A stretch of 64,000 nucleotides of DNA from Actinoallomurus purpureus (GCF_024055795.1 NZ_JAMXMY010000002.1:310001-374000), one strand, 5' to 3'. Positions 49,183 through 59,797 are shown, counted from the stretch's first letter. Program-made: numbers and translations. Notes: generated by a model not told the origin, from the sequence alone.

Positions 49183-50634
49183 ATGCCGCTCACCAAGCCA
49201 CAACGGGTCTTCGACCGCTCGTACGAGTGGTCGGCGCTGGCCCGGTTCGCGACGTCGGTGAGTCCGCATGCCCGGCTGGGGCTGGTCAGCGGCCGACGCA
49301 GGCAGGGGAAGACCTTCTTGCTCCGCGCGTTGGCCGAGGCCGCCGGCGGGTTCTACTTCACCGCCGTCGAGGCGACCGCGAGAGATTCGCTGCGCGAGTT
49401 CGGCGTCGCCCTCGCCGAGCATGCGGGGAGCCGAGCGCCGTACGCGCTGGACGACTGGACCGACGCACTCCGGGTGCTCAGCGAGACCGTGGGCGACGGA
49501 TTGGCGATCATTGATGAGTTCCCGTATCTCATCAAGGCGGACTCGGCCATCCCATCGATCTTCCAAAGAAGGCTCGACGAACTCGCGTCGCGTCCCGGGG
49601 AGACCAGCTCGCGCTTCCTGCTGTGTGGCTCGTCGATGTCCGTCATGGGGCGGCTGCTCGCAGCGAACGCGCCCCTTCGAGGCCGGGCGAGCATGGAACT
49701 CCTCGTCAACCCGTTCGGCTATCGGACCGCAGCGGAGTTCTGGCAGATCGACGATCCCAAACTCGCGGTGCTGGTGCACTCGGTCGTCGGCGGGACGCCC
49801 GCGTACCGGCAGGAGTTCGTCGGAGGTGACGCGCCGGAATCCTTGGCCGACTTCGACGACTGGGTCGTGCGAACGGTTCTCAGCCCGTCGGTGCCGCTCT
49901 TCCGCGAGGCTCGCTACCTGCTGGCCGAGGAGACCGACGTGCGGGACCCGGCACTGTACAACTCGGTGCTCGGCGCGATCGCCACGGGGAACGCCACGCG
50001 CGGCGGGATAGCGAACTACATCGGCCGTAAGTCGTCGGAACTCGTGCATCCTCTGAATGTCCTGGAGGACTCCGGGCTCATCGCCCGTGAGGCCGACCCA
50101 TTTCACGCGCGCCGATCCCGCTTCCGCATCACCGAACCGCTCATCACCTTCTATGAGGCGGTGATGCGCCGGGCGTGGACGCAACTGGAGCAGCGCCAGG
50201 CGCGGCAGGTGTGGCAGCGCAGTCGTCCGACGTTCCTGTCGCAGGTCGTCGGGCCGCATTTCGAAGCCATGTGCCGAGAATGGGCAGCGCGGGCCGACGA
50301 CGACGTCTTCGGCGACATGCCGGGGGAGGTCGTGGCCGGAGCCGTCGCGGATCCGGTCGGCAAGACCCAGATCGAGATCGACGTCGCGGTCCTCTCCTCC
50401 TCTGAAGATCGGCGGATCCTGTCGCTCGGCGAGGCCAAGTGGGGCGTCACGATGGGGCTGCGTCATCTGGACCGGCTGCGGCGGGCCCGTGACCTGCTCT
50501 CGGTGAAGGGATACGACACATCGGAGACCTGGCTCGCGTGCTACTCCGGCACAGGCTTCGACGACGAACTCCACGCCGCAGCAAAACGCGACCGCATCCT
50601 CCTCGTCGACCTGGAGCGGCTGTACGCGACCTGA
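49183..50634 (+). CDS. AAA ATPase with DUF234 nuclease-like C-terminus
   Basis: The 483-residue protein has Walker A SGRRRQGKT (residues 36-44) and Walker B LAIIDEF (Asp111, Glu112), then a winged-helix middle (GGIANYIGRKSSELVHPLNVLEDSGLI across it). The C-terminal DUF234 region has IEIDVAV and LSLGEAKWG, a D...ExK nuclease-type core. Such ATPases are common in archaea and bacteria, mobile, and of unknown role; a defence role is suspected only by inference. Its own operator lies directly upstream. Confidence 0.88.
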   Translation: MPLTKPQRVFDRSYEWSALARFATSVSPHARLGLVSGRRRQGKTFLLRALAEAAGGFYFTAVEATARDSLREFGVALAEHAGSRAPYALDDWTDALRVLSETVGDGLAIIDEFPYLIKADSAIPSIFQRRLDELASRPGETSSRFLLCGSSMSVMGRLLAANAPLRGRASMELLVNPFGYRTAAEFWQIDDPKLAVLVHSVVGGTPAYRQEFVGGDAPESLADFDDWVVRTVLSPSVPLFREARYLLAEETDVRDPALYNSVLGAIATGNATRGGIANYIGRKSSELVHPLNVLEDSGLIAREADPFHARRSRFRITEPLITFYEAVMRRAWTQLEQRQARQVWQRSRPTFLSQVVGPHFEAMCREWAARADDDVFGDMPGEVVAGAVADPVGKTQIEIDVAVLSSSEDRRILSLGEAKWGVTMGLRHLDRLRRARDLLSVKGYDTSETWLACYSGTGFDDELHAAAKRDRILLVDLERLYAT

Positions 50635-50659
50635 GCCGAGTCGGGTCCGAAGCGCGGCG

Positions 50660-50845
50660 CGGCTTCGATCCTTGCCGCCGTTGTTGACGGCGGAAGACCA
50701 CCACCTGGCCGTTTCCCGCCACCTCGAAGCCCCAGTCATCAGCCAGGGCCTGCATGATCGGGAGGCTGCGTCCGCCTTCGCCGTACGGGTCGTGGACGTA
50801 GTGCGGAAGGGTGTCGCCTCCCTTGTCGAGGACCTTGACCCGCAC
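50660..50845 (-). pseudogene. C-terminal fragment of an anti-sigma-type ATP-binding protein (HATPase)
   Basis: From GTG 50845 the frame reads VKVLDKGGDTLPHYVHDPYG, then EGGRSLPIMQALADDWGFEV, the G-box end of a small HATPase. An in-frame TAA lies just upstream and the N-terminal half is absent; only 75 bases separate it from the divergent Scr1-type gene. These ATPases usually sit beside Scr1-type regulators in actinomycetes, so this is the remnant of such a pair. Confidence 0.7.
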
Positions 50846-50919
50846 GTCGAATTACTCTCGGCTACATAGCGAACGCTCCAAGTGAAGATCGAGCACTCCA
50901 CCTGTCCGGAGCCCCCTCC

Positions 50920-51459
50920 ATGAGCAACGAGCCCATCGACCCGAAGTCCTCCGCCCGCGCGTTCTACGCGGTCCAGCTGAAGCGGCTGCGCGCCGAGCGC
51001 AAGCTGACCCAGGGCGAACTCGGCGGGCACCCCGCGGTCATGGTGTCCGACAAGCTCATCGGCCACGTCGAGAACTGCTACCGCCCCCCGACCCGTCGCC
51101 TCTCAAAGGGCCTGGACAAGGCCTTCGACATCCGCGAGTTCTTCGAAGGCCTGTACGCCGCCATCAAACGCGAATCGGGGCCGGCGCCGAGCTTCTGGGA
51201 GTACGAGGAATACGAGGGCATCGCTTCCTCCATCAAGACGTACCAGAACTTCCTGATCCCTGGTCTGCTGCAGACGGAGGAGCACATGCGCACGGTAGTG
51301 AGTGCCGGACAAAGACCGGACGCAGTGGATCAGCTGGTCGCGACCCGGATGGCCCGGCAGGAGATCCTGCGACGCGACGATCCGCCCTGGCTTGTCGCGC
51401 TGCTGGATGCGTCACGAGTGAGTCGAGGACGGCTCGATGCGGTAGACCGGTGTCTATGA
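50920..51459 (+). pseudogene. Truncated Scr1-family XRE regulator (HTH plus partial DUF5753)
   Basis: The first 179 residues match the family: HTH (LKRLRAERKLTQGELGGH, SDKLIGHVE) and the DUF5753 start (SIKTYQNFLIPGLLQTEEHMR, ATRMARQEILRRDDPPWLVALLD). Then it ends abruptly, about 100 residues short, with no DUF397 partner after it. Confidence 0.75.
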
Positions 51460-51496
51460 CGGACCACGCGCTCAAGGGAGCAGGTGGGGTCTCCGG

Positions 51497-51967
51497 ATGC
51501 CTACGCTCGCCATCTTGATCGGGCTGCAGGCGTCGGGGAAGACGACGTTCTACCGGCAGCGGCTGGCGCCCGCGTACGTGCAGGTCAGCAAGGACGGCTT
51601 CCCGAATGCGCGGCGGCGGCAGCAGCGCCAGATGCGGCTCGTCGAGGAGGCGCTGGCGGCGGGTCGGGACATCGCCGTCGACAACACCAATCCCTCGCCC
51701 GAGGAGTGGCGGCCGCTGGCCGAGGCCGCGCGGAGGCACGGGGCGAAGGTCGTGGGTTACTGGTTCCCTCCCGACGTGGCCGGTTCGCTGCGGCGGAACG
51801 CGTCCCGCGCCGGAAGGGAACGGGTGCCCGCCGTCGGCATCTTCGCGACCCGCAAACGCCTGCGGTGTCCCCGGCGATCGGATGGCTTCGACGCACTGTG
51901 TGAGGTCCGGATCGACGGCGCGGGCGGATTCGACGTCCGGCCGTTGGCGGAGGAGATGACGGACTGA
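51497..51967 (+). CDS. P-loop kinase, polynucleotide-kinase-like
   Basis: The 156-residue protein has Walker A GLQASGKTT (residues 9-17), the VSKDGFPN and AVDNTNPSPEEW motifs of the T4 Pnk/zeta kinase group, and a lid Arg region (RRNASRAGRERVP). The substrate could be RNA/DNA 5' ends or a small molecule. No phosphatase or ligase domain is attached. It stands alone among gene fragments. Confidence 0.8.
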   Translation: MPTLAILIGLQASGKTTFYRQRLAPAYVQVSKDGFPNARRRQQRQMRLVEEALAAGRDIAVDNTNPSPEEWRPLAEAARRHGAKVVGYWFPPDVAGSLRRNASRAGRERVPAVGIFATRKRLRCPRRSDGFDALCEVRIDGAGGFDVRPLAEEMTD

Positions 51968-51995
51968 GGCGGGCGCGGTCACCACGGCCCTCGGG

Positions 51996-52310
51996 TCAGC
52001 CGGTGCGTCGTACGAAGTGGCGGTCGTGGTCGGACAGGGCACCGACCGGGACGGTGGAGTGCAGGACCACGTCGACCGCGCGGTGCGGATCGGAGGCGTA
52101 GCAGCCGCTGCCCCACGCGCCGTTCGCCTCGACGACCGCCCAGCGCTCGTTCCCTGAGGGCTCTTGGATCGTGCCGACGTCGACGACGATCGCACCGGGC
52201 AGGGTGTGCCTGTACTCCGCCAGCAGATCCCGGGCGAAGCCCAGCACCGCCGCCCGCCGGGGCTGCGTGTCGAGCGGCGCGGTCCGGGTCTGGCCGTCTC
52301 GAGCAGCCCT
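51996..52310 (-). pseudogene. C-terminal fragment of an ATP-grasp protein
   Basis: The last 95 or so residues read GAIVVDVGTI, WAVVEANGAWGSGCYASDP, DVVLHSTVPV, as at the end of an ATP-grasp enzyme. The N-terminus is replaced by unrelated sequence from about 52310, where an integrase fragment on the other strand begins. Confidence 0.65.
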
Positions 52311-52339
52311 TTCTTCGGCGGGTGAAGTCGTCGCAGGGA

Positions 52340-52497
52340 CGACCAGCCTGCCGCCGTTCATCGTCGTGGATGCCGATGGCGTCGAGATCGAGCCGGTCAC
52401 CGCCTATCTGCGTGACCTGGCCCTGAACGATATGAGCCCATCGACCGGTCGGAGCTATGCCTTCGACACCGCGAACCAGTCACTCGCGCCGGGCTGA
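52340..52497 (+). pseudogene. N-terminal fragment of a tyrosine recombinase
   Basis: LPPFIVVDADGVEIEPVTAYLRDLAL, split by NDMSPSTGRSYAFDT, is the SAM-like core-binding start of actinomycete site-specific integrases. It then goes off to NQSLAPG and a stop. The catalytic domain is gone. Confidence 0.7.
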
Positions 52498-52530
52498 CCT
52501 CGGTACGACGACCAGTGATCTTCCCGGAAC

Positions 52531-52575
52531 GTGTATCGCGGACGTATCGAAAATCGCATACGCCACCGCAACAGT
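52531..52575 (+). repeat. 45-bp direct repeat, copy A, possible OmpR-type regulator site
   Basis: It matches 53910-53954 at 40 of 45 bases or better. Inside are GTATCG at 52533 and 52544, 11 bases apart, then GCATACG, the spacing of OmpR/VanR-type binding sites. It lies 118 bases before the serine-hydrolase ATG. Confidence 0.65.
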
Positions 52576-52648
52576 CTTGCGTGTTCGGTGGAGGCATGGA
52601 CCACAGCGCATCAATGGTCAGTTCGTCCATCGGGAAAGGACTGTGATC

Positions 52649-53893
52649 ATGGACTCGGATTCCGTACGTGGTGTCGACCGGCGGCGGCTGCTCGGGTGGA
52701 GCGGGTTGGCGGCGGCCGGCGTGGTGGCGGCCGGCGCGTCGTCGCTGGTGGGCGCCCAGCCCGGCCGCGCCGACTCGGCCCCAACCGACGACGACCCGAT
52801 CCCGCCGGACACCCTGCCCGGCGGAGCCTATGACCGGTACGTGGCGAAGCTGGCCGCCGAGGGCAAGTTCTCCGGCGTGGTGCTGCTGGCGCATCAGGGC
52901 CGGACTGTCCTGTCGCGCAGCTACGGCATGGCCGACGAGGAGAAGGGGATCGCCAACCACGAGGGCACCGCGTTCAGCCTCAGTTCGGCGGGCAAGCCGT
53001 TCTACGCGGTGGCCATCTTGCAGTTGGCGCAGCAGGGCAAGATGAAGCTGTCGGACACGGTGGGCACTCATCTGGAGGGCTTCGCCAAGGAGATCGCCGA
53101 GCAGGTGACCATCCACCACCTGTTGTCCGGCACCTCCGGGCTGGACAGCCCGGATGAGGACGTGCAACGCGTCTTCCAGAGCCGGGATGAGGTGCACGAG
53201 TACTACGAGCAGCGGGCCCGGCAGGCGAAACTGGTGGGCGTCCCGGGTGTTCCCGACACCGCCCACGCGGAGGCGGAGGTCACCATTTCCGCGCTGGTCG
53301 TGGAGGCCGTGACCGGCAAGACGTACTGGGACTACGTGCAGGAGAACATCTTCAAGCGCTGCGGCATGACCGGCTCGGCGTTCTACACCAGGCCGCAGTG
53401 GCTCACCGACGAGCACATCGCGCACCCGTACATGACGCTGGCCGACGGCAGCGTGGTGGACGCCGTCCGCAACCTGGACAAGAGCAGCCCGGACCCGAAC
53501 GTACTCGGCAAAAATCCGGGCCGCGCCTTCATCGATGCCCCCGGGGACGGCGGCTTTGCCACCGCGCCGGATCTGGTCCGGTTCGCGCGCGCGCTGGGGG
53601 ACGGCACGGTGCTGGACCGGCCCTGGGCCGACGTGCTCACCGCCGCGAAGATCCCCCATGGACCGGCGTCGTTCGGGGCGTACGGGATTCCGGTCTCCAT
53701 CGTCAACGGCCAGTGGATGTACCAGCGCGCCGGTGGCAATCCCGGTGTCAGCGCCAACTGGGACATCTACCCGTACACCGGCTGGGTCGGTGTCATCCTC
53801 GGCAACTGCGACGGCGTGCCGCTGCAGGAGATGATCGGGCAGGAGATGCAAGCCATCACCGGGGCTCCGGCCGGCGGGGGGTCGGGTGGCTGA
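52649..53893 (+). CDS. Exported serine-hydrolase (beta-lactamase/PBP class C-like) with altered second motif
   Basis: The 414-residue protein has a Tat signal (DRRRLLGWSGLAAAGVVAAG) and a class C-like fold. The first motif SSAGK (SxxK) is present. Where the second motif YxN should stand, the sequence reads AHAEAEVTISALVVEAVTG, so Tyr and Asn are lost. RAGGNPGVSANW stands at the third motif. It may be inactive or have changed chemistry. The ATG at 52649 has AAAGGA 9 bases upstream; GTG 52643 is also possible. Followed by VanZ, suggesting envelope stress. Confidence 0.82.
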   Translation: MDSDSVRGVDRRRLLGWSGLAAAGVVAAGASSLVGAQPGRADSAPTDDDPIPPDTLPGGAYDRYVAKLAAEGKFSGVVLLAHQGRTVLSRSYGMADEEKGIANHEGTAFSLSSAGKPFYAVAILQLAQQGKMKLSDTVGTHLEGFAKEIAEQVTIHHLLSGTSGLDSPDEDVQRVFQSRDEVHEYYEQRARQAKLVGVPGVPDTAHAEAEVTISALVVEAVTGKTYWDYVQENIFKRCGMTGSAFYTRPQWLTDEHIAHPYMTLADGSVVDAVRNLDKSSPDPNVLGKNPGRAFIDAPGDGGFATAPDLVRFARALGDGTVLDRPWADVLTAAKIPHGPASFGAYGIPVSIVNGQWMYQRAGGNPGVSANWDIYPYTGWVGVILGNCDGVPLQEMIGQEMQAITGAPAGGGSGG

Positions 53894-53909
53894 GCTACCG
53901 GAGGATTCC

Positions 53910-53954
53910 GTGTATCGCGGGCGTATCCAAAACCGCATACGCCACCGCAACGGC
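53910..53954 (+). repeat. 45-bp direct repeat, copy B
   Basis: Second copy of the element at 52531-52575, with GTATCG at 53912 and GTATCC at 53923, 11 bases apart. It covers the possible VanZ start, so it may act as an operator, as coding sequence, or both. Confidence 0.65.
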
Positions 53955-54653
53955 CTGAACCTGTCAGCACCACCCAGCCGCACGCGCAGAATCGTGCTCG
54001 TCGGCCTGGCAATCCTCGGCCTGGCGGGCGCGATGTTCACCGTGCGGCGGCCGCTCATGATGTCCGCTCCGGCGTGTATGGCCGGGCGGTGGCACGGCTG
54101 CTTCGACACGGAAAACGGTGTGCTGCTCATGATGCTGGTCGGGCTGCCATTGCCCGCTCTGGTGGTGTGCGCTCTGACGCTCCGTCGGCGTGCCGCCGGC
54201 GTCACCTCGGCGTGGCGGATGTCGCTGGCCGAGGTGGGCATGGTCTACGGGACGGTGCCGTTCGTATGGATCACCCTGATGCCGGGCCCGGGGGCCGGCA
54301 TCGTCCCCGGCCGGGTGAACCTGATCCCGCTGCGGGACCTGGTCACGATGGGGCCGGTCGGGATCGGCGGCAACCTGCTGATCTTCGCGGCGCTGGGGTT
54401 CTTCGCTCCGATGCGGTTCGCGGCGCTGGCGTCCGTGCCGCGGATCCTGATGCTCGGGGCAGGCTGCTCAGCCCTGGTCGAAACCGCACAGTACGTCCTG
54501 CGGCTGGACCGGGTGTCCTCCGTGGATGACGTCCTGGTCAACGCCGCCGGCGCCGTGCTGGCCGCGCTGGCATCGCGCCACTGGTGGCGCACAGCGGCGG
54601 AGGTGCCGTCGGACCAGCCTCGCCCCGCGCTGGTATCGACACCTGCAGACTGA
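53910..54653 (+). CDS. VanZ-family membrane protein
   Basis: About 247 residues with five hydrophobic spans. RVNLIPLRDLV, GNLLIFAALGFFAPM and ETAQYVLRLDRVSSVDDVLVNAAGA are the VanZ signature; VanZ proteins give low-level teicoplanin resistance. GGAGG is 5 bases before GTG 53910, favouring that start. GTG 53993, just before span 1, is the alternative if the repeat is an operator. It trails the serine-hydrolase gene. Confidence 0.85.
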   Translation: MYRGRIQNRIRHRNGLNLSAPPSRTRRIVLVGLAILGLAGAMFTVRRPLMMSAPACMAGRWHGCFDTENGVLLMMLVGLPLPALVVCALTLRRRAAGVTSAWRMSLAEVGMVYGTVPFVWITLMPGPGAGIVPGRVNLIPLRDLVTMGPVGIGGNLLIFAALGFFAPMRFAALASVPRILMLGAGCSALVETAQYVLRLDRVSSVDDVLVNAAGAVLAALASRHWWRTAAEVPSDQPRPALVSTPAD

Positions 54654-54657
54654 GTGC

Positions 54658-54720
54658 ATGCGCGTACTGATCGTGGAGGACGAGCCCCTACCTGGCCGAC
54701 GACGCCATGATCGTCGGTTC
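54658..54720 (+). pseudogene. Remnant of an OmpR-type response regulator start
   Basis: MRVLIVEDEP is the typical receiver-domain start (two acidic residues). The next expected residues, YLAD, are in another frame after an extra C, and the rest of the receiver and DNA-binding domain is missing. It begins 4 bases after the VanZ stop, where a regulator would sit. Confidence 0.6.
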
Positions 54721-54749
54721 ACCGGTCGTTCCGCACGTCGAGGCGGTGA

Positions 54750-55679
54750 TCAGGCGGGGCGCCACCGTGCGCGGGTGCCTGCCCCGACCTGTCCTACCGT
54801 GACGCTCGCGTTCCGACGATCGGTGGTCTCGGTGGACAGGTCGGCGAGGAGGCGCAGGGCCGCCTCGGAGGGGGAGTCCGGCTCGGCGTTCCAGACCATG
54901 ACGCGCTGGCCCTGGTCGTCAGGGAGGGGCATGACCTCCTCGGACAAGGTGAACGCGCCGACCAGCGGGTGGCGGTACTCGCGGGTGTTGTACGCGCAGT
55001 CGCCCACCGGGTGGGCGGACCACAGTGCGGCGAACTCCGGGCTCTTCATCGCCAACTCGCCGACCAGCGCGGTCAGCGCCGGGTCGTCCGGGTAGCGGCC
55101 GGCGGCCAGACGGAGGTACGCGACGGCGTCGCGCGCCTTCTTCCGCCAGTCCGCGTACAGCTCGCGGGTGTGCGGGTCGAGGAACAGCAGCCGCGCCATG
55201 TTCGGCCGGTCGGCCGGGCGTTCGGGAGCCTCGACGTCCAGGTGCCCGGCGAGCAGCGCGTGGGCCATCCGGTTCCACGCGAGGGCGTCGGTGCACCGCC
55301 CGATGACCATGGCGGGGACGTTCCCGAAGGACTCGATCATCAGCCGTACGCCGGGGCGGATCCGTTCCGGGCGGGGGCGTCGGCGCGCGGCCGGGGTGGG
55401 ACGGGCGAGGCCGTGCAGGTACGCGCGTTCGCCCTCGTCGAGGTTCAACGCACGGGCGATCGCGTCGAGGACGGCGTCGGAGGCGTTCTGGCTTTGCCCC
55501 TGCTCCAGCCGCGTGTAGTAGGCGACGCTGACCCCGGCCAACTGCGCGAGTTCCTCACGCCGTAGCCCCGGGACGCGGCGCCGGCCGCCGTAGTGGGTCA
55601 GCCCGACGTCCTCCGGCCGCAGCCGCGCGCGACGTGACCGCAGGAATTCCCCCAGTTCCGCCCGCTTGTCCATGTCCAT
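54750..55679 (-). CDS. XRE regulator with MmyB-like ligand domain
   Basis: The 309-residue protein has an N-terminal HTH (LGEFLRSRRARLRPEDVGL, RRRVPGLRREELAQLAGVSVAYYTRLEQG) and the MmyB-like domain (LAWNRMAHALL, YLRLAAGRYPDDPALTALVGELAMKSPEFAALWSAH). ATG 55679 or 55673 is the start. It diverges from an MFS gene that it probably represses. Confidence 0.92.
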   Translation of the reverse strand: MDMDKRAELGEFLRSRRARLRPEDVGLTHYGGRRRVPGLRREELAQLAGVSVAYYTRLEQGQSQNASDAVLDAIARALNLDEGERAYLHGLARPTPAARRRPRPERIRPGVRLMIESFGNVPAMVIGRCTDALAWNRMAHALLAGHLDVEAPERPADRPNMARLLFLDPHTRELYADWRKKARDAVAYLRLAAGRYPDDPALTALVGELAMKSPEFAALWSAHPVGDCAYNTREYRHPLVGAFTLSEEVMPLPDDQGQRVMVWNAEPDSPSEAALRLLADLSTETTDRRNASVTVGQVGAGTRARWRPA

Positions 55680-55821
55680 CAGTATGGCGCCGCCTCCGGC
55701 CCGGATCCTGACCCTGCCAGTGGTACGAATCCGGGGCGTACGCGGGACAGGGGGCTGGGTACGGCCCGCCGCGCGCCGGAGTCTCTTCCCGAACGAACTC
55801 CCATCATGGAAAGGGACGGTC

Positions 55822-57258
55822 ATGGCCGTTCTGGAAGAGATCAACGGAAGGACCGGGGACCGGGCCCGGATGACGGCGCGTCAGCGCATGGTCCTAGTGT
55901 TGCTGCTCGGCGCGCAGTTCATGCTGGCCGTCGACTTCTCGATCCTCAATGTCGCCCTGCCCGCCGTCGGCGACGGACTGGGCATCGGCCTGCACGGCCT
56001 CCAGTGGGTCGCGACCGGATTCGCGCTGCCCGCGGCGGGTCTCACGCTGCTGTCGGGGCGGGTCGCCGACCTGTTCGGCCGGCGGCGGATGTTCCTGACC
56101 GGTATGGCGCTGCTGGCCGTGGGATCGCTGTTGGGCGGCCTCGCGGTCTCTCCCGCGATGCTGCTCACCGGGCGGGTGCTGCAGGGCGTCGCCACCGCGA
56201 TCAGCACACCGGCGGCGCTGTCGCTGCTGACCACCTCGTTCCCGGAGGGGTCACTGCGGGACCGGGCGCTCGGGCTGAACGGCGCGCTGATGTCCGCGGG
56301 CTTCACTGCGGGCGCCGTCCTCGGGGGCGTACTCACCGACCTGCTCAGCTGGCGCTGGGCCTTCCTGGTCAACGTGCCCATCGCGGTGCTCATCCTCGCC
56401 GCCACGCCGAAGCTGATCGCCGGAGGCCGGGCCGCCCGGAGGATGCGCCTGGACATCCCGGGCGCGCTGACGGTGACGGCCGGGCTGCTCGCACTCGTCT
56501 ACGGCGTCACCGCGGCGGGGGAGCGTGGCTGGACCGCTCCGGCCGCACTCGTCTCTCTGGCCGCTGCCGCGGCGCTGCTGGTGGCCTTCTGGTTCGCCGA
56601 GGCGCGGTCGGCGGACCCGCTCCTGCCGGTACGGATCCTCCGGCGGCGCACGGTGGTGTGGGGCAACGCCGCAGGGCTCATCGCCTTCCTCACCGAGACC
56701 TCCCTCGTCTTCTTGATGACGCTGTACCTGCAGGAGGTGCTCCGTTACTCGCCCCTGGCCACCGGGCTGGCGTTCGGCGTCCTCGGCGCGGGGACCGTCA
56801 CCGGCGGTCTCCTCGGCGCCCGGGTGATCGCCCGCCTGGGGATGTACCGGGTGCTGGTCGGCGCGTTCGTCGTCCAGGCGGTCGCGACCGCGTCACTGGT
56901 CGCGCTCGGCGACGCTCACCGCTGGATCGCGCTGTTCCTGGCCGCGACCTTTGTCGGGGGCGTGGGCAACATGCTCGCGATCGTCGCCTTCATGGTCACC
57001 GCGACGTCCGGGCTGCCCGACGGCGAGCAGGGGCTGGCCACGGGGCTGGCGACCATGACGCAGCAGATCGGGATCACCATCGGCATCCCGATCATGAGTG
57101 CGATCGCCACCGCGCGTACGGGCGCGCTCGGCGGCTCCCACACGCGCGCCGAGGCCGTCCTCGGCGGGGTACGGCTCGCCGTGCTCGTCAATGCGGCGAT
57201 CGTGCTCGCCGGCGCGCTGCTCACGGCGGCCTTCCTCCGCCGCCGCGCCGCCCGCTGA
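55822..57258 (+). CDS. DHA2-type MFS efflux transporter
   Basis: The 478-residue protein has about 14 spans. QFMLAVDFSILNVALPAVGD and GRVADLFGRRRMFL (motif A) fit the DHA2 drug/H+ antiporters. The ATG at 55822 follows GAAAGGGAC. It is divergent from the MmyB-like regulator. The substrate is unknown. Confidence 0.92.
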   Translation: MAVLEEINGRTGDRARMTARQRMVLVLLLGAQFMLAVDFSILNVALPAVGDGLGIGLHGLQWVATGFALPAAGLTLLSGRVADLFGRRRMFLTGMALLAVGSLLGGLAVSPAMLLTGRVLQGVATAISTPAALSLLTTSFPEGSLRDRALGLNGALMSAGFTAGAVLGGVLTDLLSWRWAFLVNVPIAVLILAATPKLIAGGRAARRMRLDIPGALTVTAGLLALVYGVTAAGERGWTAPAALVSLAAAAALLVAFWFAEARSADPLLPVRILRRRTVVWGNAAGLIAFLTETSLVFLMTLYLQEVLRYSPLATGLAFGVLGAGTVTGGLLGARVIARLGMYRVLVGAFVVQAVATASLVALGDAHRWIALFLAATFVGGVGNMLAIVAFMVTATSGLPDGEQGLATGLATMTQQIGITIGIPIMSAIATARTGALGGSHTRAEAVLGGVRLAVLVNAAIVLAGALLTAAFLRRRAAR

Positions 57259-57305
57259 GTGGTGCCCTGTTTCCGTGGCGGAGAGCTGGGGACGCGCCGT
57301 CCTGA

Positions 57306-57836
57306 TCAGTCCTCCGACAGGGTCAGGAGCTTGAGGACGGTGTTCCCGTTGCGGAGGGTCGCCGGGACGCCGAGGCGCTTGTCGAGGATCGCGGGGAGCT
57401 TCGCCCGGCCGAGCCCGTCCGGGAAGTAAAGATAGAGCTCTTTTTCGCCCAACCTGAGTTCTTCGGGGGCGAACTCCGCCGGATCGAGGGCGCGCAGCCG
57501 TTCGGGGGCCGGGGCCTCGGCCAGGAACGCCACCGCGAATCTGGCCGGGTCCCGGACCTCCAGCGGGTTGCCCTCGACGATCGCGCGCAGCTCCGCCGCC
57601 GTCCGTACCATCACCGGCACCGTACGGCCCACGGCCGCGGCGAGACGGCCCTCGATCGCGGCGGCGATCCGCTCCGTCGGCGCCTCCGGCCCGGTGAACA
57701 CGGCGTTGCCGCTGTTCAGGTGGGTCCGGACGTCGGTGTGACCCAGCGCGGCCAGCACGTCCTTGAAGTCGGCCATGGCGACCTTGGTGTCGCGGCCGAC
57801 GTTGACTCCGCGCAGGAGAGCGACGTAGCGGGCCAC
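57306..57836 (-). CDS. DUF1697 family protein
   Basis: The 176-residue protein begins YVALLRGVNVGRDTKVAMADF and has GHTDVRTHLNSGNAVF and LRNGNTVLKLL, the DUF1697 pattern. Function is unknown. It ends the minus-strand pair with glmS, 5 bases away. Confidence 0.92.
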   Translation of the reverse strand: MARYVALLRGVNVGRDTKVAMADFKDVLAALGHTDVRTHLNSGNAVFTGPEAPTERIAAAIEGRLAAAVGRTVPVMVRTAAELRAIVEGNPLEVRDPARFAVAFLAEAPAPERLRALDPAEFAPEELRLGEKELYLYFPDGLGRAKLPAILDKRLGVPATLRNGNTVLKLLTLSED

Positions 57837-57841
57837 GGGCC

Positions 57842-59686
<1,845 letters not shown>

Positions 59687-59797
59687 GGGACGCCAGCGTA
59701 ATGGCTCCAGGTGAGCGGGTAGACCAGTGCCGCCGGTACTGTCCGCATCCGGTAAAGATCACCCAGAGTGGACTTCAGGAAACGCTAAGGTGACGCC

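Noticed and set aside
49165-51066. 633-codon minus-strand frame over the DUF234 gene
   Set aside because: It is a shadow of a well-supported gene.
52397-54241. 614-codon open frame antisense to the serine hydrolase and VanZ
   Set aside because: It mirrors two recognised genes and has no start signal or domain.
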